Positions 23,714 through 37,547 of a stretch of DNA of 64,000 nt are shown here, one piece after another (position 1 is the stretch's first letter; every line of letters begins with the position of its first letter). Made by a program: the position numbers and the translations under genes. Source of the DNA: Dermatophagoides farinae. Taxonomy: Eukaryota > Arthropoda > Arachnida > Sarcoptiformes > Pyroglyphidae. The DNA lies in NCBI RefSeq assembly GCF_024713945.1, contig NC_134677.1:1429001-1493000 (forward strand). The letters run 5' to 3'. Under the pieces are notes generated by a model. It did not search any database. It was not told the DNA's origin and saw only the letters and a list, made by a program, of their open reading frames with translations.

Positions 23714-26700
23714 TCAATTTGTCCAGATCATTGTTTTAGGTTTTTGAAAATGTTTGTTTGATTCACATAGGATACGATTAGTAACAAGATCTACAGTATA
23801 TACCGATTCAGTGGCAGTGATTGATAGGATCCGATTTTTTTCCGATAATGCCATTCCACGATGATAACTAAATATAGAAAAAAAATCAATATGAATCGAT
23901 TTTATGATTACGCATTTTGAATCGACTTACCCTTCAGTTGGTCTTCCTATTCCTGAGATTAATTCCACATGGCCATCAATCAATGACAAATAAAGTAGAT
24001 CTTCACGATTCGGTGTTGCCGATGCTAATATCAGATCATAGTTACCATTTTTCCATACAAACAAACAATTTACAATATCCAATGATGTACGAACATCATA
24101 CATAAATTCAATTCCATTATCATTAATCTTCTGTACAATAATTGTACTTGTATTTGTTGCCATTGTATTAGTATTTGTGGTTCTTGTTGTTTTTCTCGAT
24201 GATGATGAAGATGATCGATACTGTGATGGACATAATGTTGTTGTTCCAGTTTCATCATGTTGACATTGTGTTGAATTAGCAAAATCATGATATATACTAA
24301 CCAGATAACGATGATCCGGTGATAGATAACTTTTATGTGCATTCAAATGTGAATTATGCAATAATATTGCATCAGTAACTTGATCTAAAATTAATTGCCC
24401 ATTCAATTGATGTGTGATCGGTGTCTGGCATTGTACGGCCAATAATCCACCAGCTTTCCTGGTAATTATTGATGCAGCAATCGGTTGACAATCATTCAAT
24501 CGTATCGAATGTATATATTCCAATTGATTGATTGAAATTTTTATCAATGACCGTTCTTCCCAATGCGTTGCATATGCATATGGTGAATCATGCATGACCT
24601 TTTTCATACGTTTATTATATTCATTTTTGAATATCGATTCATAATGTTCAGGAATGAAAAAATCATATACCAAATCAAAATGACCATCAACCGGTTGTAA
24701 ATGTATGACATCAATATGATGATGCATTAAAGATTGAACCTGTGGTGATTGTTGTTGCTGCGATGATGATTGTTTTCCCGGTGATGAGGATAATGGTGAA
24801 CTACCTGCATCATGCATTAATCGAATAACTTGAATAGTTTTACGATTTTTTCGATATTTTTCGTTCAGATAATCAAATTTACTGCCAACCGATGAGGATG
24901 AGGAAACAGAATAATCACCCAAATCTTTCCATTCAGATTCAATCAAATCTTTTGGTATATTCGATGATCGTTGTTCATCATTATTATAATAATTATAATC
25001 ATTATTATTATTATTGCCATCACAAAGAACCCATATCTGTGGATCTTTTCCCATTTCGGATGATTCTACAATACGAAGGCGTCTTGGTTGAGGATCGGTG
25101 GCAATCACCTGAACAATAGATAATTGTAATTCATGTAAAACAAGTATACGATTTAGATTTGGTTGAGCAATATAGATTAAACCATTTAATTGTACAATAT
25201 CTTCACTCCAATCACATTGTATCATTGTTGTTGATGATGATGAGGATGATTGATCATTATTATTATAACCATTACCACAAAGTGTTAAACTATTTTGATA
25301 GATTATATCTCTTGCATCAATTTCATGAATAGTTTGACCACAGATACCTTTTATATTAGATAGAGATCAAAGACATTAATTCAACCGGAAAATAAATCAA
25401 TAAATCAATCGATTTACCTTCATAAATGGTCAATCCATTGGCATGAAAAATCCATAAACGTTGTGGATGTGAATCATAAATATCTGCTGATGATTCTACC
25501 GATTCATCTTGCACTAATAATGATGCAACACTTTGTCCAAATGCACCATTTTTATGTGTTATACGACATGTATATGCACCCGTATCGAATTTGTTCTAAT
25601 GCAGCCACTTGTAATAATGTACCATTATTTATAATGGTCACTTTTGGTCCATCAATCAATTGTTCATCATTTTTAAACCAATGGACCGTAAAATCATCTT
25701 CAAATGTCTCGAAACGACATTCAAAACTTGCTACGCCACCAATAGGTGTCCATTGAAATCTTGGTGATACTTCAACAATTGGATCGACTATAATTTTTGT
25801 AATTTGAATCATAAAAAATGAATAAATAAATCTAAATATTTGATAAACATACCGATTACATCAACAATATGTGTCTGTTTGACCGTTGGATTATTAACCG
25901 CTTGACAGGAATAATTACCAGAAAACGATAATTTCAAATCCGTTAGATAAAGTGATCCATCATTGAAAACCTTAATATATGGTAAATTTAATGTGGCCAA
26001 ATCGACACCATGACGATACCATTTAATGGCCGGTTTCTGTGGTTCACCATTTATATCGCAACGAATTTCAACATTATCACCTAGATGTGCTTCAATCTTA
26101 TTGATGGCTAAACTTTCATCCAATGTAACCATTGATACGCCTATGGTTTTTTTTTTATATAAAAAGATTTAATATCAGCAATTGATGAAAAAAGAGATTA
26201 CTTACTAAACAATTTATTGAATGCAGCTTGAAATTCTGTATAATCAAGTTTATCATCATCATCAACATCTTCATGTTGCATTAGATCTGTGAGAAGACAT
26301 ACAGAATCTGGTGACTAAAATTCGAAAGAAAAACGATTAACAATTCTTTGTTCATGGCAATTTTAATATTATATTATCATTATATACCTTATAAATCATT
26401 GAATGTTTCCATAATTCATTCAATGTAATCTGGCCATCAGAATTTTCATCCAATCTTGTAAATAATAATGATACATCATTTACTATTTATCGAAAAAAGA
26501 TGAAAAAGATAATACACCACCAACAACAAAAAAAAACAACATCAGTCGAAATAGGCAAGAAAATTATTATTATTAGCGAAAAAAAAAATCAAAATCATTG
26601 AAGTGAGAAAAAATGAATTTTTTTTTGTTTGTTTGTTTGTTTGTTCGATACATACTTTTTTCCAATATTTTTTCCTTCATTAGATCATATTGTTTAGGTC

Positions 26701-27691
26701 GACATTCAACTTCATCATCATCATCAACATCATCATCACCATTATCATCATTGTTATCGTTATCGTCATCATCATCTCCATTTTCATCATTGTTGTTATC
26801 AGCATTCTTTTGATGATGATTATGATGATGATGATGCTGCTGCTTCTGATGATCATATCGTTTAATTGAATTTATCGATGAATCATCAATGATGTTATTT
26901 GTGCTTTGGCTGCTACTACTAGCCGCTGTAGCATATGATGATGATGATGATAAAGAATCAATTTCCACATCTAAATCATTATTATCATCATTATTATTAT
27001 TATGGCTTCTGATATTATTATCATCATTATTATTTAAGTGAAAAATTTTACTATTTTCATTATTATCGTTATCATCATTATTATTATTATTATTATCGTT
27101 TTCTTCATCTCTTAAACATTGATCAGGATGAGCCGGTCGAATCAATGTGTTTGTATCACACGCAGCACGCCTGTGTGTTTGTTGAAAAAAAAACGATTAA
27201 ATATAGAAAATAGAAATAGTGATGATGATGAATAACAACAACAAACCTCAAATGACAACGTGATGGATATAATTTTCCATCCGATCCACAGATTTTATGT
27301 TTATGTATTGGACATCTTTCGGTTTGTTGTGCTGAACAACTGAATCTTCGATGATGCGTCTATTGTGTGATCATATGTTTTGTAGTTTTTTGTTTTGTTT
27401 TGTGATATTTATAAAATAGAAAACAACAACAAATATAATTGAATATGTGAATGAAAAAATTCTGATTGTATCGTTCTGACCAATAAAAAAAGAAGATGAT
27501 AATCAATTGAAAAGAAAAATACTGACCTTTGATTCGGTTAATCCTATTAATAATAATAAAGTGAATGATATTAATAGTAGATGAATGAAGAAATTAAATA
27601 ATGAAATGGTTGTTGTTGTCGTTATTTTTGAATGATGATGATGCTTTGTATGATGATGATGATGATGATGATGAATGGTGGTTTGTTTCAT
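23714..27691 (-). CDS. FSTL5: follistatin-related protein FSTL4/5-like, nine exons
   Basis: Exons run 27691-27527, 27359-27247, 27170-26656, 26482-26388, 26314-26206, 26140-25853, 25787-25418, 25347-23931 and 23867-23714. The product is about 1074 residues if one base is ignored. A His-rich start precedes a signal segment (about 34-50). A Kazal domain has six Cys (63, 71, 79, 90, 97, 111). A long Asn/Asp/Ser-rich insert follows, then two EF-hands (loops DENSDGQITLNE and DVDDDDKLDYTE), two Ig domains and a beta-propeller-like C-terminal half. This is the order of vertebrate FSTL4/FSTL5, secreted calcium-binding glycoproteins. Near 25587, in Ig domain 2, the frame breaks: one surplus base separates LEQI from DTGAYTCR, although both sides are family-like. 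Sequencing error, polymorphism or a true lesion are all possible. FSTL4 and FSTL5 cannot be told apart here. Confidence 0.88.
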
Positions 27692-29821
27692 TTTTGAAAA
27701 TGTGATGATGATGATGATAATGATGGTGGTGGTTATTTGATGGCACTAATAACACACGAAATCTGACTGACCAACATAGAAAAACAAATCAATTGGTTTG
27801 AATTGAACAACAACAAAGAAAAACTTTTGAAATTGTTCAAGTTCATATCAAAGAAAAATGAAATATAAAAAGTTTCTATGGTAACCGAACAACAAAAAAA
27901 AACCCGTTATATAATAATAATAATTAAGGCTAATGTATGAAATTGATCCAAATGATCCAAATTGAAAACAAAAATATGTAACACAGCAACAACAACAACA
28001 ACAAATGAATGATTCACTCTTTATATATATAGCTAGAATCTAATCTAATCAATTATGTTACAAAGAAAAAAAAAATTTCTTTTTGAAAGATGTCGATTCT
28101 GGATAAATAGAATTCTTACCCAAAACAATTGTTGTCGTCGCTTGATCCACGCACACACACACACACACACACAAGACAGAGAGAGAATAATGACAGATAA
28201 GATGACAGAATCTTTCTCTTTTGTATTGTATAAAAGAAATCAATTTTGATCAAGAATAATTAATTATTATTATTATGGTCGACAATATTCTCATACACAC
28301 AGAAAAAACAGAGAATGAAAAAAAAGAACTGCAAAAAAAATAAGAATTTCAAATGACGACAACAATGGTAACACAATCTACTATGATGATGATGATGATT
28401 ATGTCATTCGGTTCGTTGATTTTTTATTTTATTTCATTTTTTTTTTTTTGGAACACAATCCAAAAAAAAACAATCATCATCATATAATAATAAATGATTG
28501 TGAAATATGACGAGTTTTATTATTGACAATAATAAAGTCATCAGTTGTTGATTTTTTGTTTAAAAAAAACAAAAACAGAATCTTTTGTCACAATGGAGAA
28601 CAAAAAATGAAAAATTATTTTTTATTCAAATTTTGTTTGATATGAATTTTTGCACTCAACAACAACAACAACCGACCAATTCTCATTGATGATGATGATC
28701 CAAGAAATACCAATACTGGATTCGATATGTGATACTTAACTATGATACTTTTCTTTTCTTTTTATTTTTATTTTGGAACGTTTGTTTTGGGAGCCATCGA
28801 TTTCTAGCTACTATGACAAAAACAGTGGTGGTGGTGGTACCATGATTCCAACGGAATCGAAATGGATTTTTTTTCCCAAAAAGTTCCAACAGGGTAGTAG
28901 CATTAGTTTTTCCATGCAAAACAACCACTACACAAGCAATCTGGATTTTATTCGCCATCAAACAGTGAAAAGACTTGATGAGAAAAAAATAGGCGTCCAA
29001 TTCTTGGATTCAATTTATTTTTCTCCTCGGTTCATTTCTATATAATGAGAACATTGGACATGATGATCTTCATCAAATTCAATCGAATTTTTGTTTTTTT
29101 TTCTGTTTTGTTTTGTTTTGGATAAAAGTTCCAAGACTTTATTATATAGTGGATCATTTTTTTCTTTGCATAGTTCAAACATGCTATATATGAGCGTGTG
29201 TGTGTTCGTTTTGAATCCATTTTCCTCTTTTCTTAATGAAATTTATCAAATTCTCTCGCCTCCATCATTCTGGAAATAAAAAATAAAATTATAGCACTAG
29301 ATAGTGAATGATCAATAGTCGAAACGATTGGCTGACTTGGTTATTATTGGGTCCATCGTAATAATAAGTGGATGGCGGTGGGTATTGAAAACTGATCGAT
29401 TGAATGAATGAATGAATGATGAGTGACTACGACGGCGAATTTTTCAAAAAAAAAAAAAAATTCCCAAAACCAAATTAGGTTTCAATTGGTAAGCAATAAA
29501 AAAAAAAATTCTAGTCAGTAGAAAGAAGCAAAAAAAAAAAAAAACAGGAAATCCAGAAGAAATAGCAAAAAAAAAAAAGAAAATTGTTAACGGATGTCAT
29601 TATTTCTATCATCATTATTATTATTATTATTGAATGGTTGAAACAGGGCATTCATTTAATAAGCATTTAGTTTAGTAGATGTTTTCTGTTGTTGTTGTTG
29701 GCTCACTTTTTACAGAATATAGAATCATCATATTGGTGTGTGTGTGTGTGTTATTAGTCAGAATTTATTTTTCCAGTTTTTTTTTTGAATGAAAAACGGA
29801 TGGATCGATTTGGCCTCTTGG

Positions 29822-29852
<31 letters not shown>

Positions 29853-32367
29853 TTTTCAATAACAGAATCGGGGTACAGCCTTTTTTCAGTTTTGCCAGAA
29901 ATAAAATAATAAAAAAAAATTTTATTTTTTCCGTTATTCAACATTGAATGTAAAAGTTTTCTTTCTCTCAGAATTTTTCCACCCCTACTCAATATGAAAG
30001 ATGATGATGACGATGATGATGATGATGTATTTGTAAAACGGAAAAAATAGATTCTAGTTTGTTTGAATTTGAAAAAAAAAGATTCAATGATGGAATATTC
30101 TTTGCATGGTTTTATTCTGGCCATCAGAAAAAAAAGAAAAAAAAATGATTACATTTCTTTCAGGCAGCTCTCTCTCTCTCTCTCCCACACACACACACAC
30201 ACACATTTACAAATAGACAAATCTCTATCTTGTTTGCTGTTGTTTTATGTTTGTTTACTGTGTGTATGTTAGGAAAACAAATACAAAAAAAAATAGACAA
30301 TAGACAAAATCATTCTGGTTTTTGTTTTCTGTTTTCATTTCATCTTCAATTCTATTTCAACTTTATGTGTTTTCCTTTTTGATAAGATGATTTTATTTTA
30401 TTTTTTTTTTTCATCATCGAGCCAGAAAAAAAACGAAATCATTGAATCTAGCCAATATCAGATACTTTTTTTTTCAGGAACACTTCAATTTTAATTTCAA
30501 ACAAACGTTGTTCGTCTTTTTATAGTTTCGTTCTTTTGTTTCAGATCAGCACGAATCATTCAATGGATTTTAACAATGTTTGGTTTGGTTTTCACTTTGG
30601 TGGTAAAACAATAGATGTCAAATTGGGATGTGTAGTGTGTGTGTGTTTATGTTGTATAGTGCAAGAATGTCTTGAAAACTTGGTTATTTCTCAACAATCG
30701 AAAAAAAGCAAAAAAAAAACTCATGTCCAGAATCCTTGTATATTTTATGGTGTCAAATATATATTTTTTTTCTGTTCTTCAAAGTGAACGAAAAAAAAAA
30801 TTGAAAGAAAATTCGTGTTGATGATGACGATAGGAGACGAATGAAATGAACAAAGAAAAAACCATAACTCAAGAATGAGGAAAAAAGAATAAAACAATTC
30901 TGACAGGCCTATGAACGAGGCAGAAAGAAAGAAAAATTCCAAAAATAAAAAAAAAACAAAGAATAACGAACGATTCCGTATACAGTTTTTATTGAACGAT
31001 GAGATGAGGATTGAAAACGAAAGAAAACGATTTTTTTTTTTGGTAAACTTTTTTTTTTGGACAATTTTCCCATTATTATAAAAGAAAGATTAAGCCGAAG
31101 CTATTCTGTAGATTGTTTTTTACGAGATGGAAAATTTTCATCGATTTAAAGATAATGGATGACCATCATAATCATCATCATCATCATCATAATCATAATA
31201 ACCGTAATGTGTATAAATAGCCAGAGAATAATAATTGTTAATGCAATGTGCGGCTATTATTATCCATCCAATACACATTACAATTTTTTGTCCAGAATTC
31301 TTCTGAATCCACAAATAATCGATATATTTCGATCTGTTTAAGAATCAGGATTTTGAAGAAAAAAAAATTCTTTTTTGTCGAGTAATTTTCATTTTTTTTT
31401 TTTTTCAAAAGCAAAATTTACAAAAGAAAAAAAAATGTTTTCCATAAAAGGTAAAAATTATCAAGATTCACTTTATATACAAAAGAAGAAAATGCAATCT
31501 ATTTAACAAGCAAAAGTGAATATACACAACAACAAAGTGACAAATGAAAATTTCACTTTGTTTTTTTTATCTATTGCTAACAACATGTAATTTCATGTCA
31601 TCATTTTTTCCTGATGATTGGGAAAAAAAAGAATCTTTTTTTTTCTCTTGTTGATTTAAAGAATTTTTCTTTCCAACAAAAAAAAAGAAGAGAAATGTAT
31701 GTGTTTATTCAACCGGATCGTCAAGAATGATAGTGAAATCGTTTCGTCGATTGATGATGATGATAATGATTAAGTAAGTCTTTTACATTTTGCCATTTAT
31801 ATCCATTGATGATAATGATTTTTGACTACTTGCTTGTCATCACACATTGGGCATATCTTTACGATATATTGCAGCTAAATCATGTTTGACTTTTTTCAAC
31901 AAAAGAAACAAAAAAAATTTTCAGACTAGAGATGATGATTATATAATGATGATGACATGACATGACATGACATCGTGATCGTTGTGATGAATAAAGCTTT
32001 CAACAAAAAAAAACAGAATAGAACACATTTGTCATGTGTAAATCAAAGGGAAAAAAATGTATAAAAAAAACTTTTTTCAAGTATAAGTACTATGTACATG
32101 GTGATGATGATGATGATGATGATGCATCAAACATCATCGACAGCCGCCAAACAATAAATATATTCGGTCAGCAAAATGACCAAAAACCTATTTAAGATGA
32201 AAAAAAAGGTGAAAATGATGATTGACCAATTGTGATGAGTGTGTGTGTGTGTGTGTGTGTGTGATAATAATAACATACGTGTGTGATGATGTGAGCAATG
32301 AATGAATAAAAATTTGCAATTCATTGAACAAAAAAAAAGATGATGATGATGATGATTATTATTATTA
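27692..32367. other. intergenic region between FSTL-like and GALNT genes
   Basis: This is 4.7 kb without a supported gene. It holds upstream sequence of the FSTL-like gene (a candidate donor GGGTAAGA near 28118 on the minus strand could end a 5' UTR exon) and the 3' side of the GALNT gene. Repeats include (CA)n near 28147-28170, (GT)n near 29819-29845 and (GT)n at 32239-32263. Short open frames near 28773-29045 on both strands look like chance. Confidence 0.55.
32239..32263. repeat. (GT)n microsatellite
   Basis: About twelve GT units just downstream of the GALNT stop codon on the minus strand, likely within its 3' UTR. Confidence 0.95.
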
Positions 32368-35300
32368 TTATGAAGGTTGATCAAATCGCCATTGTTGTGT
32401 TGAACTACCAGCATTACATTGATCAACAATAATACCCGTTTGTCGTACAAAACGTGAATCTAAACAAAGATTATGTGATAATAATTTTATATGACGATCA
32501 AATGCCCAGACCCATTTCTAGAAAAAAGGAAAAAAAAAGATAAAAAGAGTCAGAATATATTTCAATGTGATTATTATGAAAATTTTTCTCTTGAATTTTC
32601 AATGAAAGATTTATGCAATTTTTCACAGTAAATCTTGTTAGCACACACACACATACACACAAAAGTATGAGGAAGACGGCCAAAAACTTACCTGAGTATC
32701 ATCACCAATACATTCAGAAAGTATTATCGATCTTGATGGTTCAAATCCGGTAACAGTAATACAAAGATGATTATCATGTTTTATTAGATGATCAATAGTG
32801 AATGACCAATCTTGATTTGCACCTTGTCCATGACATTGATATAATGATAAATGATCAAAATTCTTCGTTTCACCCATTGTATCTAGACATTGATCAATTT
32901 GTCTTAGGGCACCATGTTTATCCAATGATAATGTATTATCGTCGTCTGGTCCATTCATTATATTCATTCCGCCATCGGGCATTTTTAATTCTGGATAAAC
33001 ATTTTTCATATACCAATCAAATGATTTACAATGCAATTTTTGTCTTAAAGCTTTTCGTTCACTAATATCACCAAATGATACATATTGTGCTGGTGGATTT
33101 GCATTATAATAAAATTTTTTATATTCATCCATCCAAACTTCAGCTGCTCGACGTGTATTATGTACGAATACAACACCACTACCACCGGGAAAATCATATG
33201 GATGTCTATGTTTCAATGTATTGTGGTGTATATAAAAGTGGATGGAATAATTTACAATCAATTTTTTTTCCTGGAACACAACTTACTGTTTACGAAAAAC
33301 ATGACCAACATGGCTACAGGGTATGATTTCAAGACCATCGGCACATAACCACATTCGAAAGGATATCTCTAGATTTTCACCACCCTTTATCAAACGATGA
33401 GGGGAAGAGAGAAATTCAAATTGATCGTTATGAATAATTTAAACATTTTTTCAATTCAAAATGTATACAAAACTTCATGTAAGTGTGTGTGTGACTATGA
33501 ATATTAATTTGGAATAAATTTAAAAATTTTTTCTTCAAGTTTTTCTCAAAAAGAAAATTGTTTTTATTTAATGAATGAATTTCTCTTCAATTTTGTCTCA
33601 AAAATTCATTCGTCAAATTGATTCACACAAGAATGAATTCATTTAAATTAACAAAAAAAAAAAAATTTAACCCTTCCGGAAAATCATCATAATCATCATG
33701 TTTTCTTTTTCGAAATTAACAAAAAAAAAATCATTCATCCATTCAAAAATCTACATGTTTGATTCGTTTATTACAATTACATGTAATAATATTCCAATTT
33801 AAACGACAAAAGACAATATAACAATGGCAATAAAATGACAATAATGATAAAAAACATGCATGCAAGATAAATATGATGACATATATAAAATTTATTATAC
33901 TTACCCAAATATTCATTTGTGGATCATATTTTCCATAATATTCAAATGTAGTTTTATTTATGGAAAATAGGCCGCCGGCAATCATTGGTGTTCTTGTAAT
34001 GGACGATATAAATGAATGAACAAACAGAAAATGAAAATTCATGATGCCAAAGAGAATAAAAAGAATAGCAATTAATCAAACACAAAGGAATTTTGTTTTT
34101 TTCTTTTGGACAACAAATATACATGACATGGCAACAATTCATTCATTTTTGAATAAACTCACTTTATTGGTGCTGTTTGATCCAGTAAACGTTTCTGATG
34201 AATAGCTGGAGGTAATATTTCCCATTTAAATACTAGATTCCAATCGAAACCACCACGAAGATCCATTGATGCAGCAATATAACGAAAATCATCTAATGCT
34301 ATCACATCTATCACAGGCGATACGACTAGTAATGGATTCTGCGAACGTATGTTATGTAATTAATAAGAATTTGAATTTGAAAAAAAATCAAAACAAAAGA
34401 AAATCACCTGTTTAACACGTTCCAACAATGGTTCTAACCATTGTTGATTACATTCACAATGACTATCTAAAAATGTTAATATCGGTCCACGAGCAGCATC
34501 GGCACCACGTATTCTGGATCGTACTAAACCTTCACGTTTTTCATTACGTATCAAACGTACTTTCGGTATTTTCTCCAATTCACGGCCATCACATGGATCA
34601 TCACTATGATCATCGACTAATATAATTTCCGTTATTAATCTTGATGGTGAACGATTAAATACGGAAACAATTGTGCGTAATAATGTTGATCTTGCTTCAT
34701 TATGATAGGTAATTATAATCGATGTCGGTGGTAATTCATCAATATTATAATGTTTACTTTGACAATGATAATGTCTTGTATCGATTATTGAACGATCCGG
34801 TGATAATGAATCACTTGCTTTTTGATTGAATTTATTTTTTAAATATGGATCCATATTAGCTTTGATTGCATTTTTCATCAGATAATCAACAAGATCAAAT
34901 TCAGAGCCAAGATTTTGATATGTTTTAGCTTGTTGTGGTAGAAATTCTGATTTTGATATCTGAAAATTTAGGTTGGTCATCGTTGTTGTTGTTGTTGCCG
35001 TTGTTAAGCTATCATTCATTTGTTGTTGATGAACACTGTAATCCTTTTCATGAAAATAAAAATGAAAAAAAACAAATTAAATCATTCAATTATCAAAAAA
35101 AAAAAAAAAAAAAAAAAAAAATAAAATAAACAACGTGGGCAGCAATGAATGACGAACTAGAAAAAAGGTCAAAAAAGGCAATAAACGAGAGACAAAAAAC
35201 GGTAAACCCAAAAAAAGGTTTTCAACCTGTTTTTTTCCTTTCAATTCGGGATTTTTTTTCCATCATCCAGATTAAGTCCTAGACATTTATTGTTATGATT

Positions 35301-37547
35301 ATGATGATGATTATGAAGAAGAAAAAAAATTGTCTGACATTTCTATCAAAGTACAGATAAATCTGGGTTAAAATAGTAACTGAAAACAAATTATAATTTC
35401 AAAAAATGAATTGATTTAATCATTTTGGGAAGAATCAAAATAGAAAAAAAAATTATTCAACAAAACAACGAAACAAAAAAAAACTAAAATCCCGTTTTTC
35501 CATGATTCCTTGTCACGAATGTGTGTTCATATTCAAATCACAAGTAAACAACATTTCCATACAGAGGATGATGACCAAAGAAAAAAAAACGATGATGCTA
35601 AATTGGATGAACGAGAGAAGAAAAAAAAAGATTTGACGCTCCCAACTCTTATCAAGAACAGAACAGAACAACAACAAAAAAAAATAGTCAATTGAACAAA
35701 GATGTAATCTTCTGAAAACAGTTGGTTTGAACATACACCTTGAAAATTTTTTAAGGGATCGAATGGAAAAAAAATTAATGGATGGTTTTTTTTGGTTGAT
35801 TCGACTGTCTGAATCGAGAAAAAAACTACTGCTTCAAGTCATTTGAGTTTCTTGATCTATCAGAATAAAACTTAAACAATAAAAAAAAATCATTTATTAT
35901 AAATGAATCACATTTTTTCCCGCCACCATCATTCGGGGTTAAATATCTTTTTCTACTTGTTCCACACACACATACAGGTCACAATTAAAGTATTGAACAC
36001 AAACCATTATCGGTATACCATCAATATGAATATTTCATACACAACAAAAAAATGGTCTGAATGAACAGTTTAGTGTGATTAGATCTTTCAATCAAATGAT
36101 AATAATGACCATTTATATATATATATTCTCATCATTGGTGATATTCGTGATGGGGCTACACAACACAACACAATAAATGTTTGATACAATGATCGGCTTT
36201 ATTATATGTGCACCGGGGAAAAAAAATGATTCTTATAAGAAGCTTTAAAAAGAAAAAATGAAATAATGATAACGGCTATGGAAATGGAAATGGAAATGAA
36301 ATTAATTGGAAAAAATGATAAATCATTTTTCGTTTGTTCTATTGTTTTTTTTATCTCATTCTTTTTATTGAACTGCAGCAGTATTTTTTTTATTTTTTTT
36401 TTTTGGGACCACCAAGTGAAATTCTTCTGGGAAATCTGACACACACACACACATGCACACACAAAAAACCAATATCACTATCAAACTTGATTGAAATATG
36501 AACATAGCAACCAAGAATAATAATCATCAAAAAGAAAAACGATTCGAGCCAAAACAAAAACCCAGGAAACGATAGCCAAACGAAGCGAAAAAGGAAAAAA
36601 ATTTCCATAAATAAGAAACACACACACACACATACATTCATTCGTGAAATAAATAAAGAAATGATCAGTAAAAAAAGACAATTATACAACAAAACATCAG
36701 GCCAGAAAAAAAATGAATGAAGAAAAAAATTGATGACCACAACATTTTCATTTTTTTCGTTTCATTCATCGATGATAACGTTAATTCATGATGATGATGA
36801 TGATGATGATGGTGAAAAAAAACAGTATTTTTTATTATTATAAAAAGAATAAAGGAAAACTTTTCATCACTGATGATGATGATGATGATGATCATCATCA
36901 TAATGATTAACCAAAACCAAAACGAATCGATCGATCATTTCTGCTATACTATTCAAGCATGAAAGGGGGTAAACTCAAAAACACAAAAGTCAATGAAACA
37001 TAAAGAGATAGATATATAGGCTAATAATGTACATTGGCCTCCACATACACACACACACACAACTAATTGATTGATTTCGATTGATTTGTTATGGATTGCT
37101 TGTTTTTTTTTGTTGGTGTCCATTTTTTTCTCATTTCTTTTTTCTCTCATTCACTTTATAACAGATGACGATGGGTGCTATGTCTGAATTTGTTGTATTT
37201 TTTTCTCGTTATAAAGAATTCTGAATTTTAAAATTAAATTCTAATGAAAATTTTCAACAAAAACAAAAACAAAAAAACAAAATTCCATCACTTACTTTGA
37301 ACGCATATTGTTGTTGTTGTTGTTCGTTGTGGATCGTATTCCAAGATCCAGAAAATTCATTGATACGAGAAAATTTTGATCGTAATAATTGCTGTGATGA
37401 TGATGATGATAAATGTTTTGATCCATTATTATTATTATCGTCATCATTATTATTTTGGTTATTAATTTTATAAATTAATGAAAATATTGTTAACCAAATT
37501 AATGATGCAATCAATAATAATTTAAAACGATTCAACATTTTCAACAT
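32368..37547 (-). CDS. GALNT: polypeptide N-acetylgalactosaminyltransferase (GT27), seven exons
   Basis: Exons are 37547-37296, 35043-34408, 34338-34163, 33992-33905, 33384-33287, 33205-32692 and 32517-32368. They join in frame to give 637 residues. The protein starts mucin-type O-glycosylation in the Golgi by moving GalNAc from UDP-GalNAc to Ser/Thr. Visible parts are a type II membrane anchor (about 9-27), a low-complexity stem, and a GT-A catalytic domain with [13 protein letters not shown], the metal-binding D-S-H (277-279), [11 protein letters not shown], the [13 protein letters not shown] signature spanning an exon junction at Trp384, and HVGHVFRK (409-416). A C-terminal ricin-type lectin domain runs from about residue 500 to the end, with QCLD, CHGQG and a final QQWRF. 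The intermediate region ([17 protein letters not shown]...VYPELKMP) is closest in my memory to the GALNT1/13 group; exact orthology is not settled. Intron 1 (2.25 kb) is far longer than the rest. Confidence 0.95.

Noticed and set aside
28740-29045. Overlapping plus and minus frames of 86-90 codons
   Set aside because: They overlap on opposite strands and lack ATG starts at the stated ends or supporting splice sites; probably chance in a less repetitive patch.
32741-32761. GGTTCAAATCC, resembling a tRNA T-loop
   Set aside because: It lies within a coding exon of the GALNT gene (lectin domain) and no acceptor or anticodon stem surrounds it.
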